Shown: positions 20,205 through 20,219 of the stretch, in pieces
Numbering within the stretch: position 1 is the first letter of the stretch
Layout of the letters: each line of letters begins with the position of its first letter
DNA from: DASZTV01 sp035547515
GTDB taxonomy: Bacteria; Actinomycetota; Actinomycetes; JAFAQI01
DNA length: 20,219 bases
Assembly (NCBI GenBank): GCA_035547515.1
Contig: DASZUS010000057.1
Span: 1-20,219, forward strand
Reading direction: 5' to 3'
Notes under the pieces: generated by a model
Told to the model about the DNA's origin: nothing
The model's database searches: none
Seen by the model: only the letters and a program-made list of their open reading frames with translations
Program-made: the position numbers and the translations under genes

Positions 20205-20219
20205 CCCCTCGGCGTGGGC

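Overview
The window is high-GC DNA with the codon habits and gene order of an actinobacterium (Actinomycetota). The strongest taxonomic clue is the flanking backbone: folP2-type gene, DivIVA-domain gene, tag, DUF3117 gene, glgC, O-methyltransferase, htrA, tatB. This follows the mycobacterial Rv1207-Rv1224 block and related actinobacterial blocks. I cannot name a genus.

Left part (1-3911): the tail of an unidentified gene, a folP2-type gene translationally coupled to a LigB-like gene (minus strand), a divergent stand-alone cyclic-nucleotide-binding protein, a DivIVA-domain protein, DNA-3-methyladenine glycosylase I, and a convergent PaaG-like enoyl-CoA hydratase/isomerase.

Central part (about 4000-14810): an accessory cell-surface locus set into the conserved block. 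It starts with a sigma factor that carries its own transmembrane helix and an outside domain of about 310 residues. Next come a 945-residue secreted Cys-paired protein, a small convergent lipoprotein, a 480-residue secreted Ig-like protein and an 1156-residue secreted repeat protein. The 945- and 1156-residue proteins end in the same roughly 95-residue basic C-terminal module, and each is followed by a very strong hairpin terminator. A reasonable model, inferred only from layout and domains, is that the membrane-tethered sigma factor senses the envelope and controls genes for this surface material. This is my candidate for the undescribed system.

Right part (14859-20204): DUF3117 gene coupled to an M17 leucyl aminopeptidase, glgC, a convergent O-methyltransferase, then divergent htrA and tatB. 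The sigE-rseA pair that sits between the O-methyltransferase and htrA in mycobacteria is absent, as are gpgS and glgM at their usual places.

Many genes here have no Shine-Dalgarno sequence and instead show a -10-like hexamer (TANNNT or GANNNT) 6-7 bases before the start codon, which indicates leaderless transcription. No rRNA, tRNA, CRISPR, insertion sequence or transposase was seen.
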